From Porphyromonas sp. oral taxon 278 str. W7784 (GTDB lineage Bacteria; Bacteroidota; Bacteroidia; Bacteroidales; Porphyromonadaceae), in assembly GCF_000467855.2 (NCBI RefSeq), contig NZ_KI259258.1:317563-381562 (forward strand): a DNA stretch of 64,000 bases. The letters are read 5' to 3'. The translations under genes and the position numbers were made by a program. Shown here in pieces: positions 16,920-26,187 of this stretch. Numbering within the stretch: the stretch's first letter is position 1; every line of letters begins with the position of its first letter. Under the pieces are notes generated by a model. It made no database searches, was not told where the DNA came from, and saw only the letters and a program-made list of their open reading frames with translations.

Positions 16920-17960
16920 CTAGGAGGTCTTCACTTTATGGAGGGAGAGATAGACGGAGATCATCCCAGGCTCGGAGAGGCGAACGAGCACAGCATCCGC
17001 TTCGTCTCGCACGACCTCCATCACGAGGGTCACATCGTGACGGGCATAAGTAGTGGCGATCGGGGGAATGAAGTCGCTCTCGAAGACTCCAGGATAGCGT
17101 GATACGTCGCCACGGAAAGGGAAGATGGGGAAGCTCATGAGGAGCTTGCTTCCTCGTATCTGCCACGTGCCCTTGAAGGTGTTGAGCCCGAAGAGGAGTG
17201 GTGGGAGTGAGGAGAGCGTCACCTGACTATTCGACTGGAGCGAGAGGCGGTAGCCGTAGAGGAGGGGATGGTGGTCATACTCGGCGTCGTCGATATGTAG
17301 CACGCGCTTCCAGCTCTCGGTATCTACACGATAGCTACCGAGGAGGGCTCGGTAGTTAAGTGGCTCTTCGCTCACGGGATTGCGTTCGCCCCAAGAGGGG
17401 TCGATGACGTCTGTCTCCTTACTCCAGTAGTCATCCTGTGCGCCCTTGCCCGTCATGAGAGCGGAGAAGCTGTAGTCGGGGTTGACGAAGAAAGCCTCCA
17501 TGACGAGCATATTGTTCAGCAGGTTGAAGCGACGGATCTTCAGTCGGTACTCTAGGTCTCCCCCGATGGGGCTACCGACACGTACCAGGAGCTCTTCCTT
17601 GTTCTTCGGGTCTAGTGCCCAAGTGCCGCTGTAGTAGAAGATGGTATTGCCGAAGTCTTCGATGACATAGGTAGCATAGACTTCGCCGGTCTTGGAGAAG
17701 AAGATCGAGTTGAGGTGCTTGCCCGCTACATTGAGTATCGGGCGAGCCTTCTCGGAGAGATTGGACAGGGGAGAGGGGAGGATGACCTCCTGCCTCTCTG
17801 GATCTACCTTCCATGTCACCCCGAGGATCTTCTCCAGGGTCAGGGAGGAGGGGAACTGGATCCGGCGCTCTCGCCCTGTCTGATTCGTCGGGAGCTCATT
17901 AGTACAGGCTGTGAGCGAGAGCAAGAGCAGGGCTAGGAGCCCATGTAGGTATCTATTCAT
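16920..17960 (-). CDS. Lipoprotein of the receptor operon, unknown function
   Basis: A 346-residue predicted lipoprotein when started at the ATG at 17960 (MNRYLHGLLALLLLSLTAC). The upstream in-frame ATG adds a charged 18-residue head that would spoil the signal peptide and overlap the previous gene. The mature part begins NELPTNQ and has a repeated design: two long beta-rich halves around GTWALDPKNKEELLVRV and GTWQIRGSKLLMSF. It reads like two related lipocalin-type domains that each end in a GTW strand. The family is not recognised. It starts 7 bp after the 17968-19374 gene ends, so it is surely in the same operon. Confidence 0.75.
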   Translation of the reverse strand: MNRYLHGLLALLLLSLTACTNELPTNQTGRERRIQFPSSLTLEKILGVTWKVDPERQEVILPSPLSNLSEKARPILNVAGKHLNSIFFSKTGEVYATYVIEDFGNTIFYYSGTWALDPKNKEELLVRVGSPIGGDLEYRLKIRRFNLLNNMLVMEAFFVNPDYSFSALMTGKGAQDDYWSKETDVIDPSWGERNPVSEEPLNYRALLGSYRVDTESWKRVLHIDDAEYDHHPLLYGYRLSLQSNSQVTLSSLPPLLFGLNTFKGTWQIRGSKLLMSFPIFPFRGDVSRYPGVFESDFIPPIATTYARHDVTLVMEVVRDEADAVLVRLSEPGMISVYLSLHKVKTS

Positions 17961-17967
17961 CGTCGTA

Positions 17968-19374
17968 TCAGCGCTTGGGGAGGGTGATCTTTTTGAAGTC
18001 GGCGACATAGCCACTCTGGAGGGAGACGGAGAAGGCGGGCTTCACCTCTCCTGTCACGAGGTCATAGCTCCAGTAGCCATTATAGGGAGCATCCTCACCG
18101 GTACGCACGTAGCGTAGGTAGAGGTGCCCGTCGACAAAGGCAGCGATATTCACGCCCTGCTGGAAGGCGGACGAAGGGCGAAGGGCAGAGAGGGGCTTGG
18201 CCTCCCTCGTCTGTAGGTCTATCGTATAGTACTGCCAGAGATTCTCGGGGATCTGACTGCGTACGGCGGGTAGAGGCTGGACATTGACCAGCGTGAAGAG
18301 CTTACCACCACGGGCGAAGATCCCGTTGAAGCGGGCGGGGTAGCCTAGTCCCAGATCCGAGATACGCACCTGCCAGTCGGGATCGATGGTGTAGGAGCCT
18401 TTGCGGATGCGATAGAGGAGCGAATTCTGGTAGAAGCCCAGCTGGTCACCCCCTTGGGCGAGGAGGTAGAGATCCCCCTCTTCGTCGGTCGTATATTGTA
18501 GCAGTTCGGAGGGCGTACCGAGTCTCCCGGTATTCTCTAGGTGAGATAGGCCGAGGAGCTTCCCGCCGTTCTTCGCCTCGTAGGCTACGAGGTAGCTGTC
18601 TCGGGAGAGATTGGCATAGGAGGGGGACTGGAGCTCTACGTCGAGGATGAGGGCAGAGCCGTGGACGGCTAGGAGCTTCATCCCCACGATCAGGTTGGGT
18701 AGCTCTTGCCCTGCTAGGGAGGGAGTTCGCTCGAGGATGAACTGGCGGATCCGCTCCTTATCTAGGTTGGAGACGTAGATCTGGGGACTTGTCTTCTCCA
18801 TCGTCTCGGGGTCAAAGCTACGGATCGAGAGTAGGTCTCGCTGGTAGGAGGGCTGGACGAGGAAGCCTTGCCCTGAGGTGACTACGAAGTTCTTCGCTGC
18901 TTGGCTGAAGCCTCCGCTCTCGGACTCTAGGAGTGCTCGCTCCCCGATAGCTCGGGGCGTGGAGCTGAAGACGAGGCGTACGGGTGTATTCACCAGCAGT
19001 TCCCCTTGGCTGTGGTTATTCACCGCATTGGAGAAGCGGTAGAGGTACTCCCCAGACTGGAGGAGTCCGCCCCCGTCTTCGCCGAAGCGACCGAAGAGGG
19101 TATTCTCCTCGAGGATGTTATTGATCCCCTCCCCTTGAGGCATCTGGGTGAAGTAGGAGATATAGCTCTCCAGGATACTCCTTCCCCTCATAGGTCCCGA
19201 GGGGATGATGGTCTTCCGGTAGGTCATGAGTACATAGCGGTCGGGACCAAGGACGACCTCTGCTCTCGGGGTGATAGCAGGGCGAGGAGCCTCGGAGCGA
19301 CAGGCGCTGAGCCCCGTGAGGAAGAGGCTAAGCAAGAGCAGGCAAGCGAGTGAGCGCTGATTCATTCGGTACAT
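17968..19374 (-). CDS. Lipoprotein, possible beta-propeller (DUF4374-like)
   Basis: A 468-residue predicted lipoprotein (lipobox GLSAC). The mature region has several blade-like repeats with Asp/Gly turns (SYLVAYEAKNGGKLLGLSH, GDLYLLAQGGDQLGFYQ, NGIFARGGKLFTLVNVQ, HLYLRYVRTGEDAPYNGYWSYDL), consistent with a beta-propeller. DUF4374 lipoproteins of about 400-450 residues with this look are often found beside TonB-dependent receptors for iron or haem, from memory; the match here is tentative. An internal ATG at codon 4 is an alternative start. Spacing to neighbours is 15 bp upstream and 7 bp downstream. Confidence 0.72.
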   Translation of the reverse strand: MYRMNQRSLACLLLLSLFLTGLSACRSEAPRPAITPRAEVVLGPDRYVLMTYRKTIIPSGPMRGRSILESYISYFTQMPQGEGINNILEENTLFGRFGEDGGGLLQSGEYLYRFSNAVNNHSQGELLVNTPVRLVFSSTPRAIGERALLESESGGFSQAAKNFVVTSGQGFLVQPSYQRDLLSIRSFDPETMEKTSPQIYVSNLDKERIRQFILERTPSLAGQELPNLIVGMKLLAVHGSALILDVELQSPSYANLSRDSYLVAYEAKNGGKLLGLSHLENTGRLGTPSELLQYTTDEEGDLYLLAQGGDQLGFYQNSLLYRIRKGSYTIDPDWQVRISDLGLGYPARFNGIFARGGKLFTLVNVQPLPAVRSQIPENLWQYYTIDLQTREAKPLSALRPSSAFQQGVNIAAFVDGHLYLRYVRTGEDAPYNGYWSYDLVTGEVKPAFSVSLQSGYVADFKKITLPKR

Positions 19375-19389
19375 GAGGACGGGGGAGGA

Positions 19390-21165
19390 TTAGTAGGGAG
19401 AGCCAATAGAGCTGTAGTAGATGCGCATGCCTTCGGGTACATTCTTCACGACACAGCCGGGATTGACGCGGAGGGAGGTCGTGCTGAGGTTGGTCAGTCG
19501 GAGATGCCCGAAGTCAAGGTAGTCGATACGCTCACTGCCCGTACGGGATCGCTCGAGGCCGTGGAGGTAGACGACCCCCTTGAAGTCCCGCCACTGCTCC
19601 CCGCTGAAGTCAAGGATGTTGAAGCCAAACCAGATCGCACGCTCATCGCTACGAGGACGGTACTTGCTCGGAGGCGTGGAGACGCAGAAGCCTGATACCG
19701 AGGCGAAGTGATCCAGCAGATAGTCATAGTCGAGGTCGGAGAAGCGAACGGGGAGATTACCTCCCGCATGTCCTTCATCTCCACGGGAGGTGTAGTCGAC
19801 GAAGCTCGCATGAGCCTTCTTTGTCGCCCCCTGGGGTACGGTGATCTTGTCGAGGGCTTCGACCTCGAGGGTGAGTTCATGCTCGTGGCTAAGAGCAGGG
19901 GTGACGAGCTCCCTCATCCCCCCAGAGAGGTTGACGCTCTCTAGGCGGGGATTCTTCGCCGAAGTCACACCTGAGAGGTCGATACGATCAGCGTAGAGGG
20001 GGAGGAGGGCGAGCTTCTTGAGCTGAGGACAGCCCGAGAGGGAGAAGTGGATGTCTCTACCCCAAGCACTGTGGGGGACTGCCTTCCTCGAGGAGCGGAT
20101 GCGTAGGGAGAGCTCTTCCAGAGCGGGGAGGTTGAGCTTCTCGAAGGAGGCCTTGTCGAAGTCTTCCCTTTGCGCAAAGAGCACCCGTAGGGTCTTCAGT
20201 GTAGGTAGCTGTCCGTTGAGCTTGGTGATGAAGGCGTCGTCGAAGGGCAGAGGGCGGTAGCGTAGCCCGTCTGAGCCGAAGGTGTCACCAGCTTCGACGG
20301 AGATGTCGAGGGTCGTGAGCGTGCGACTGACCTTCCCTAGCAGGTCGATGTCACGTAGCCGTACATTGTCGAGGTAGAGCGAACTAGCCTGCTCTACCGC
20401 TAGGCTCTGTAGTGAGGCGAAGTAGCTACCCGAGACGATCAGCTTGGGACGAGCGCTGGGGTGGAGACGAAGCCCTAGGTTCGGCGTGCCCGTGAGCTGG
20501 ATCTCCCGTAGGAGGGGGCTATCGCTGGCGTCGATGATGAGCCCGTCTTTTGCCCCCTTGACGACGAGCTTCCTCAGAGAGCGGAGCCCTCGCAGGTCGA
20601 GGCGCTCGAGCTGTGCTCCCGAGATCTCCAGATCTGTGGTGCGGGGATAGGCTGAGAGGTTGTGGATCTCTACCATGTCTCGGGGGACGTAGTCTCTACC
20701 CTCCGATTGGGAGTAGTTGTTGCCTTCGAGGGTGAGGAGGATGAGGCTCGTATCGTCCTCATAGGACGAGATGAAGCCATGCTCGAGATAGTAGGCGATA
20801 CGTGTACGCCCGTTCATATACTTCTTGCGTCGCTGAGCATCGACTACATAGATGAGGTGGGCGTCAGCGAAGGTCTCTGCCCGATCCAGTACTCCGTGGA
20901 GGGAGTCCCTCACCCTACGATCAGTCAGGAGCTCTAGTTCCTGCCGAGCTAGATCAAAGGAGAGCTGACGGATGTAGCCCGTAGCTCGGCGCTCGATCTC
21001 ACCCTGATCCATGTGGAGGCGCTCCCCCGCTTCGGGGGTGATGGGGCTGTCGCCCTTGGGGAGGGGCTCATACACTCGCTGGCAGGCTGTGAGCCCTAGA
21101 AGTGTCATGGTGAGTATCGTGAAGAGACGGGGGCTGATCCGTCGTAGTGGTAGTAGGGGCTTCAT
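19390..21165 (-). CDS. Leucine-rich-repeat-like surface lipoprotein
   Basis: A 591-residue predicted lipoprotein (signal peptide ends LLGLTAC). From about residue 150 it has irregular leucine-rich repeats: LDLRGLRSLRKLVVKGAKDG, SPLLREIQLTGTPNLGLRL, TLKTLRVLFAQRE, LPALEELSLRI and CPQLKKLALLPLYADRIDLSG. These resemble BspA-like or LRR proteins of oral Bacteroidota and would form a solenoid for protein binding. The first 120 residues are helical and charged (RVRDSLHGVLDRAETFADAHL). It follows the TonB receptor by 6 bp, so it is translated from the same message and is a likely partner at the cell surface. Confidence 0.78.
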   Translation of the reverse strand: MKPLLPLRRISPRLFTILTMTLLGLTACQRVYEPLPKGDSPITPEAGERLHMDQGEIERRATGYIRQLSFDLARQELELLTDRRVRDSLHGVLDRAETFADAHLIYVVDAQRRKKYMNGRTRIAYYLEHGFISSYEDDTSLILLTLEGNNYSQSEGRDYVPRDMVEIHNLSAYPRTTDLEISGAQLERLDLRGLRSLRKLVVKGAKDGLIIDASDSPLLREIQLTGTPNLGLRLHPSARPKLIVSGSYFASLQSLAVEQASSLYLDNVRLRDIDLLGKVSRTLTTLDISVEAGDTFGSDGLRYRPLPFDDAFITKLNGQLPTLKTLRVLFAQREDFDKASFEKLNLPALEELSLRIRSSRKAVPHSAWGRDIHFSLSGCPQLKKLALLPLYADRIDLSGVTSAKNPRLESVNLSGGMRELVTPALSHEHELTLEVEALDKITVPQGATKKAHASFVDYTSRGDEGHAGGNLPVRFSDLDYDYLLDHFASVSGFCVSTPPSKYRPRSDERAIWFGFNILDFSGEQWRDFKGVVYLHGLERSRTGSERIDYLDFGHLRLTNLSTTSLRVNPGCVVKNVPEGMRIYYSSIGSPY

Positions 21166-21171
21166 AGTCGA

Positions 21172-23640
21172 CTAGAGCTTGAATTCGAGGGAGAGATTGG
21201 CATAGCGACGGGGCTGGCTGAAGCGTGTGATCGTCTCTAGCCCTCCTCTGAAGAAGTCATTGTGCTGGACGAGCATCACGGGGCTGATGAGCTGACGGAT
21301 ATCGTCCCAGAGCCAGTAGCGGGTATCGGTGAGGTTCATCACAGAGGCTCGTAGTGTGAGGTGACGTGCTAGGGTGACGTAGGCAAAGAGATCCACGGTC
21401 ACGGCGTTCTGGAAGAAGTAGTAGGGGAACTGGCTGATCTGTTCATCTCCATAGAAGCTCTTGACGAACTTGGTCTGGTCGACATCCTTGGCCTTGAGGA
21501 AGTTCACCCTTAGGCTCAGCCCAGCCTTCTCCTTAGGCAGGTCGTAGTCGAAGCCCGCTACCGCCTTCAGAGGCTGGATAGCTAGCATCGAAGTGCCATC
21601 ACTGAAGCGCCCCTCGGAGTAGTTCAGCGACCCTGTCAGCAGGAGCTGTCCTAAGTGCTTGAGACGAGGCATGAGCTCCTCGAGGTAGAGGCTCGTGCTG
21701 AAGTCGATCCCCCAAAGGCTGGCATTCTTCTTGTTTTCATTGATGGAGTAGGCGACATCCCGATTCTGCCCGTCGAGGAAGACCTTCTGTACCCCATAGA
21801 GAGGCTCGATATAGTCTCTATATCTATTGTAGTAGAAGCTCAGGTCATAGGCAAAGTACTTCGGATCAGAGGTGCCGATGTGCCACTCGTGGTTGAAGGA
21901 CAACTCCCGACGAAGCTTAGGATTGGAGAGTACGAAGAAGGCAGGCGAGAGACTTACATACTGGAAGAAGCGCTCCTGTGAGGTGGGTACACGGTAGCCC
22001 GTGGAGAACTTGTACCCGACGCTCAGATATCGGCTGAAGTCGTAGCTTACGATAGCCATAGGGGTGAAGCCCCACTCCTCGATACGGGCCTTGTCGAAGT
22101 CCATCCCCGCTGTCTTGAGGTTGCCAATAAGGTAGCCTAGGTAGTTGAAGTCGTTGTCCCCCTTCCAGTCCCTCGTCTGTGAGACGAAGTGGTCATAGCG
22201 GAGACCGAGGTCGAGTTTGAGTTTCCCCAAGCGAATATTATCTGAGAGGGCCACGGAGAAGTTATCCCTGTCAGCTGGACGCTGGAAGGAATAGATGTAG
22301 GAGCTCTGAGGGAGAGCTTCGCCCATGCGGTAGAAAGTACCCTTGTACCGCACACCATCCTTGTATGTATTCAGAGGCTTACTGATGTCGACGTTCTTGT
22401 CCTCGGTATGATGATGGAGGTAGGAGGTGTGCAGGGTGAAGAAGTGATAGCCTAGCGACCCAAAGTTCTGAGGCTTGGAGGTGGCCTTCAGCGCAAAGGC
22501 TTGGTCGTAGAAGCTCATCCCTTTGAGCAGACGACGAGTACCAGCAGGGAGGTAGCTGGGCTTGAAGTTAGAGATGTCGGGACGATAGATAGAGCTTCGG
22601 GTGTCAGCATCGAGGAAGGACTGCTGGCCGTTCACATAGAGATTGACTTCATTGAGCCAAGGAGACTCGAGCGGGGTGAAGCGGTAATGTACATCCCAGC
22701 GCCGTGTGAGCACCTGGTCGTGACCATAGTAGTAGGGCTCGTGCTGCGAGGTGAGCACGTAGGCAGGCTCCATCGACCAGACCTCCGAGTCAGTGATCTT
22801 ATTTTGGCTGTAGAAGGATGCCGTCAGCTTGTGAGCACCATGGCGGAAGGCAAGCTTGCCGAGGAAGGACTGCTGTCGGTACTCCATCGGGTCGGGACGG
22901 GTCGCGAAGATACTTCGGCGAAGCTCGCCGTAGCCGAAGTTGCGTACCTCACGCCCTGTACGCTCGGCATAGAGAGCGAGAGCTTCGAGCCCTTTGTAGA
23001 TGTAGGCACCGCCCAGAGAATAGATGCGTCCGTGCGCCATGTTGTCCCCGCCGATCTTAGCCTGGAGCCCGTAGCTACGGTCTCCCTCGATCATCGTACG
23101 TGCCTCCTTTGTCTCGAAGTTCACAGCACCGCCGAGCGCCCCTGTACCATGCTCGAAGGACGAGGCACCCTTCTTGATGTCGACCTTCTTGATGAACTCG
23201 GTCTCGAACTGTGGGCGGGCGGAATTGATCAAGCCATAGGAGCTGAAGACGACATTGGTCTCGGTCTCGGCTTGAGGGAGGCCGTCGACCGAGATCGATA
23301 CGCGGTTCTCGTCGACACCACGGATAGCGAAGCCCTTGTTGCCATATCGGGAGACGGACTCCGAGATACCTACGCCCGGCATGTAGCGGACGAAGTCCTT
23401 TGTGTTGAGGATGAACTGACGACTGATATCTCTATCTGTGACTACTTCACGTCCGATCTCCTTCTTCTGAACCTTCTTTTGCCTCTTCTTCTCCTTGACT
23501 TCGACCTCCTTGATATGGATGGTACGGCGCACGGTGTCGGTCTGCTCTCGCTGGGGGCTTTGCGCAAGAGCTTCCCCTACCGCAGAGGAGAGGAGAAGAG
23601 AGAGGAAGCCAGTGAGGAGGGTGTATCTATGGATGAGCAT
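21172..23640 (-). CDS. TonB-dependent receptor, haemoglobin/transferrin/lactoferrin family
   Basis: An 822-residue outer-membrane receptor with a signal peptide (MLIHRYTLLTGFLSLLLSSAVGEALAQ). A basic stretch with KEKKRQKKVQKK precedes the plug. The plug reads NTKDFVRYMPGVGI, SRYGNKGFAIRGVDENRVSI and SVDGLPQAE, then VDIKKGASSFEHGTGALGGAVNF. The RYMPGV..RGVDENRV form and the late NLTDTRYWLWDDIRQL motif are characteristic of receptors for haemoglobin, transferrin or lactoferrin. A histidine cluster (SYLHHHTEDKN) lies in a predicted loop. It would import iron or haem using the ExbB-ExbD-TonB motor. It is surrounded by seven lipoprotein or surface genes in one operon, which suggests a multi-part surface complex. 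Substrate not proven. Confidence 0.88.
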   Translation of the reverse strand: MLIHRYTLLTGFLSLLLSSAVGEALAQSPQREQTDTVRRTIHIKEVEVKEKKRQKKVQKKEIGREVVTDRDISRQFILNTKDFVRYMPGVGISESVSRYGNKGFAIRGVDENRVSISVDGLPQAETETNVVFSSYGLINSARPQFETEFIKKVDIKKGASSFEHGTGALGGAVNFETKEARTMIEGDRSYGLQAKIGGDNMAHGRIYSLGGAYIYKGLEALALYAERTGREVRNFGYGELRRSIFATRPDPMEYRQQSFLGKLAFRHGAHKLTASFYSQNKITDSEVWSMEPAYVLTSQHEPYYYGHDQVLTRRWDVHYRFTPLESPWLNEVNLYVNGQQSFLDADTRSSIYRPDISNFKPSYLPAGTRRLLKGMSFYDQAFALKATSKPQNFGSLGYHFFTLHTSYLHHHTEDKNVDISKPLNTYKDGVRYKGTFYRMGEALPQSSYIYSFQRPADRDNFSVALSDNIRLGKLKLDLGLRYDHFVSQTRDWKGDNDFNYLGYLIGNLKTAGMDFDKARIEEWGFTPMAIVSYDFSRYLSVGYKFSTGYRVPTSQERFFQYVSLSPAFFVLSNPKLRRELSFNHEWHIGTSDPKYFAYDLSFYYNRYRDYIEPLYGVQKVFLDGQNRDVAYSINENKKNASLWGIDFSTSLYLEELMPRLKHLGQLLLTGSLNYSEGRFSDGTSMLAIQPLKAVAGFDYDLPKEKAGLSLRVNFLKAKDVDQTKFVKSFYGDEQISQFPYYFFQNAVTVDLFAYVTLARHLTLRASVMNLTDTRYWLWDDIRQLISPVMLVQHNDFFRGGLETITRFSQPRRYANLSLEFKL

Positions 23641-23653
23641 GCTCGGGGCTAAG

Positions 23654-24235
23654 TTAGTTGCGGTAATAGGTGAGATCGTAGCTAGGCTCGATGCTCATGC
23701 CGATGGATTTATCCTGCCAGCTTTGGCGCTTCTCCACGGTGACCTCACGGCTCTCAGGAAGGGTGAAGGAGCGTAGGCGCAGGGTGAAGCGGTCTCGTGT
23801 CTGTGCGCTCTCGGGCTTCTTCTTGAGCGTGCAAGCGACCTCAATGACTACGGGCTCGGAGAAGACCTCAGATCGTAGCAGAGCTCCATGGAAGAGAAGC
23901 CTATCCTCACGGGAGTGGTACTCGTAGGTACAGCCAGAGAGGTCTACTGTGGCGGGTCTATTGAGCTGGTCGATGTAGAGGAGGAGCGGGAGCTGCGCCG
24001 ATCCTTCGATACTCACTTCGTTGTTATTGCCGAAGATGATATAGCGGTCGTAGTCATCAAGCTTGAAGGTGCGGAAGCGCAAGACTTCATTGTCCGCTCG
24101 ACTTGGGTCTTGCTTGATGTTGACATAATTGTCTTCGTACTCCAGTTCGCGCTTGAAGCAGCTGGTCGTGAGGCTTAGGGTGAGGAGTGCAAGAGGAAGG
24201 AGGCCTTTCATGCGTCGGTAGTCTATCTGGTACAT
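23654..24235 (-). CDS. Lipoprotein of the receptor operon, unknown function
   Basis: A 193-residue predicted lipoprotein (lipobox TTSC followed by FKRELEYEDNYVNI). An alternative start at the ATG at 24211 would give a shorter, cleaner signal peptide (MKGLLPLALLTLSLTTSC). The body is beta-rich, with FRTFKLDDYDRYIIFGNNNEVSI, PATVDLSGCTYEYH and RFTLRLRSFTLPESREVTVEKR, one or two Ig- or fasciclin-sized domains. The family is not recognised. It sits 13 bp before the TonB receptor gene and 12 bp after the first gene of the operon, so it is probably an accessory subunit of the same system. Confidence 0.75.
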   Translation of the reverse strand: MYQIDYRRMKGLLPLALLTLSLTTSCFKRELEYEDNYVNIKQDPSRADNEVLRFRTFKLDDYDRYIIFGNNNEVSIEGSAQLPLLLYIDQLNRPATVDLSGCTYEYHSREDRLLFHGALLRSEVFSEPVVIEVACTLKKKPESAQTRDRFTLRLRSFTLPESREVTVEKRQSWQDKSIGMSIEPSYDLTYYRN

Positions 24236-24247
24236 ACTTCGAAGGGG

Positions 24248-25450
24248 CTAAGGTTGAGTAGACGGAACGAAGCTCACGGGACCTGCCCAGACGTAGCTCG
24301 GTGCAGCATTGCGTACACGGATCGTCCCCCAATGCTTGCTCCGGTCGAAGATGCTGTAGAAGAACCATGGGTCAAGATCGCTCTCTACTCCTGCACTGTT
24401 TGGCCCACGCTCATAGCGGGGTAGAAGGGTCTTGGGGATGGAGGTGAAGCGACCTCGTTGGTACTCCATGGTGATAGCGATAGAGTATCGCTTGCTTCTG
24501 GGGAAGGAAGAGGGGCGAGTAGGTAGTATGAGCGTCAGATACTTCTGCCCGAAGTAATAGCGCATACCTTCTGTTTCGAAGGGACCCTCCTTGACAGCGA
24601 AGATGGAATTGTTTTGCCCCCGTCCCCTTCCATCGAAATCCTTGAAGATCTCTGCAGGACTATAGCCGTAGGGGAAGGAATAGTACGAGGTGGGGAGCTG
24701 TAGTGAATCGAGATGAAGCTTATGATCCTTGCCGAAGGAGATCTTCCCAGCGAAGACGCCCTGTGGTGTATAGAGCGCTCGATCATAATCATCCGGGTTA
24801 TCCTTTCGCAGGTAAGCCTGCTGCTGCCAGCTTGTCCCTTCTAGTTCGGACTCGCTACCGGTGAAGGAGGTGTATGAAGAGAGGGCATTCTCGAGGAACT
24901 TGATCCCTTTGCTGTCGATACGTTCCCGGATGGTAGCTTCCTTCTTTGGGTTGCGGTACTTATAGCTCGTTACCTCCTTCGTAAGGAAATCCTCGGCATC
25001 AGCACGGAGTGTCTCTAGTTCGTGTACCAAGACGGTGGGGTCGGTAGCAGGGGATTCGTCTTGGGAACCATAGTTCCCCTTGGGAAGGAAGATCATTGTC
25101 TGGAAGCGGTCGTAAGTCGTCTTCGCTAGCTGATTCTCTAGTTTCCTCAGGCGAAGGGCAAAGGCGAGAGCTCTTCGGAGGTAAGTGATCTCGGCGTTGA
25201 AAGCCTGGTCTTCGCTCAGCGCTCTGAGCTGCGCTCCTGCCGACGAACGATAAAGGTCTCCGATCCCTCGCTCTACTTCTAGGGGATGGACGAAGACATC
25301 GTCGAAGAGGCTATCTGTCAGGTGAAGGAGCTGTCGTCGCTGTAGGAGCTGATGCTCATAGAGCGTACGGCCTGGATCATGGCCTGACTCCCGACAGGCA
25401 GTGGTTAGTGCTATCGTCAGGAGGAGGATGAGGCCGAAGCTGTTTCTCAT
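24248..25450 (-). CDS. First gene of the receptor operon: helical lipoprotein of unknown function
   Basis: A 400-residue predicted lipoprotein (MRNSFGLILLLTIALTTAC). The start at 25450 is used because an upstream in-frame extension of 56 codons has no signal-peptide character and lies in the promoter region. Residues about 25-190 are strongly helical and charged (HLTDSLFDDVFVHPLEVERG, LRRALAFALRLRKLENQLAK, ETLRADAEDFLTKEV). The C-terminal half is beta-rich with aromatic residues (DLDPWFFYSIFDRSKHWGTIRV). It resembles no family I can name. Being first, it would be made in the highest amount from the operon. Confidence 0.75.
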   Translation of the reverse strand: MRNSFGLILLLTIALTTACRESGHDPGRTLYEHQLLQRRQLLHLTDSLFDDVFVHPLEVERGIGDLYRSSAGAQLRALSEDQAFNAEITYLRRALAFALRLRKLENQLAKTTYDRFQTMIFLPKGNYGSQDESPATDPTVLVHELETLRADAEDFLTKEVTSYKYRNPKKEATIRERIDSKGIKFLENALSSYTSFTGSESELEGTSWQQQAYLRKDNPDDYDRALYTPQGVFAGKISFGKDHKLHLDSLQLPTSYYSFPYGYSPAEIFKDFDGRGRGQNNSIFAVKEGPFETEGMRYYFGQKYLTLILPTRPSSFPRSKRYSIAITMEYQRGRFTSIPKTLLPRYERGPNSAGVESDLDPWFFYSIFDRSKHWGTIRVRNAAPSYVWAGPVSFVPSTQP

Positions 25451-25618
25451 AATGCTTATGTGTCTGCTGTCTATTCTTGGGGCTACTGCTTGCTTTACGG
25501 GATAAGCGCCACAAAGAAACGAGGAAAAATAGCGCAGTACAATCCATTCAAGTAGGTAGATTTCGCCGTATTCGTCCCCATATATGGCGATTAAAACGTC
25601 TATTGTAAAGCCAAGCAA

Positions 25619-25790
25619 CTAAGGAAGGAAAGGGAGCAAGCCAAGTGAGTCTAGGAAGGAAAACAAAGGAAGGAGGTAAAGGCAGGAAGGAAATAAGGGG
25701 GAGGTAAAGAAAGAAGGAAAGGAAGGAAATCAAGGAAAGCAAGCCAATCAATCCAAGAAAGAAATCCAATCAATGCTTGAAGAAAACTTC
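25619..25790. repeat. Purine-rich tract with AAGGAAGG repeats
   Basis: About 170 bp of the plus strand consists almost only of purines. GGAAGGAAA-type motifs occur at 25623, 25654, 25685 and 25721, then related CAAGCCAATCAATCC-type direct repeats. Spacing is irregular, unlike the palindrome arrays. Such strand-asymmetric tracts can form triplex or slipped structures. It lies between the operon start and the terminator after cobT. Confidence 0.7.
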
Positions 25791-25837
25791 GAAGGCCACT
25801 GGAGAAAACTTATTCACATCATTATGAATAGTTAAAA

Positions 25838-25871
25838 CCACACCCGTCGCTTTATAAAGCGACGGGTGTGG
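25838..25871. terminator. Perfect 34-bp palindromic terminator downstream of cobT
   Basis: Arms CCACACCCGTCGCTTTA and its complement pair fully. On the minus strand the stem is followed by TTTTAAC, so it can end transcription from cobT, 317 bp after the stop; the plus-strand side is also followed by T-rich sequence. Confidence 0.75.
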
Positions 25872-25972
25872 CTCTAACTTTTCTTCAATGGTTTTTTGCT
25901 TTCTCTTCAGGTACATCCGAGGTTTTCAGAAGGTATTTTCGGGCCAATTCACAGCGATGACTGCTTGCTTTG

Positions 25973-26130
25973 GAAGGAGGTGCTTGGCCGGAGACAAGGA
26001 GCCCTTCACATTCCCAGAAGGATTTCCTTCCCTTGATTGAAGGATTTTCTTCCCTTTATCGAAGAAGATCCTTCGCTTGGATGAAGGAGCATTCGGGAGA
26101 AAAGAAAAGCTCTCCGAGAAGGAAGACGAG
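25973..26130. repeat. Phased palindrome array, GAAGGATTTCCTTC core, 22-bp period
   Basis: Units begin at 25973, 25995, 26017, 26039, 26061 and 26083, each exactly 22 bp apart, with eroded units near 26105 and 26122. Cores include GAAGGATTTCCTTCC, GAAGGATTTTCTTCC, GAAGAAGATCCTTC and CAAGGAGCCCTTCA. It lies in the 3' UTR of cobT, between its stop codon and the terminator at 25838-25871, so it would be transcribed. Confidence 0.82.
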
Positions 26131-26187
26131 CTTCCCCTTCGGAGCGTGGCGGTTCCCGACGAGGGAACTTATAAGAAGTTTACGGAG

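Noticed and set aside
22501..23652. 383-residue ORF antisense to the TonB receptor
   Set aside because: Open only because of high GC codon bias on the opposite strand; no signal peptide, motif or plausible composition.
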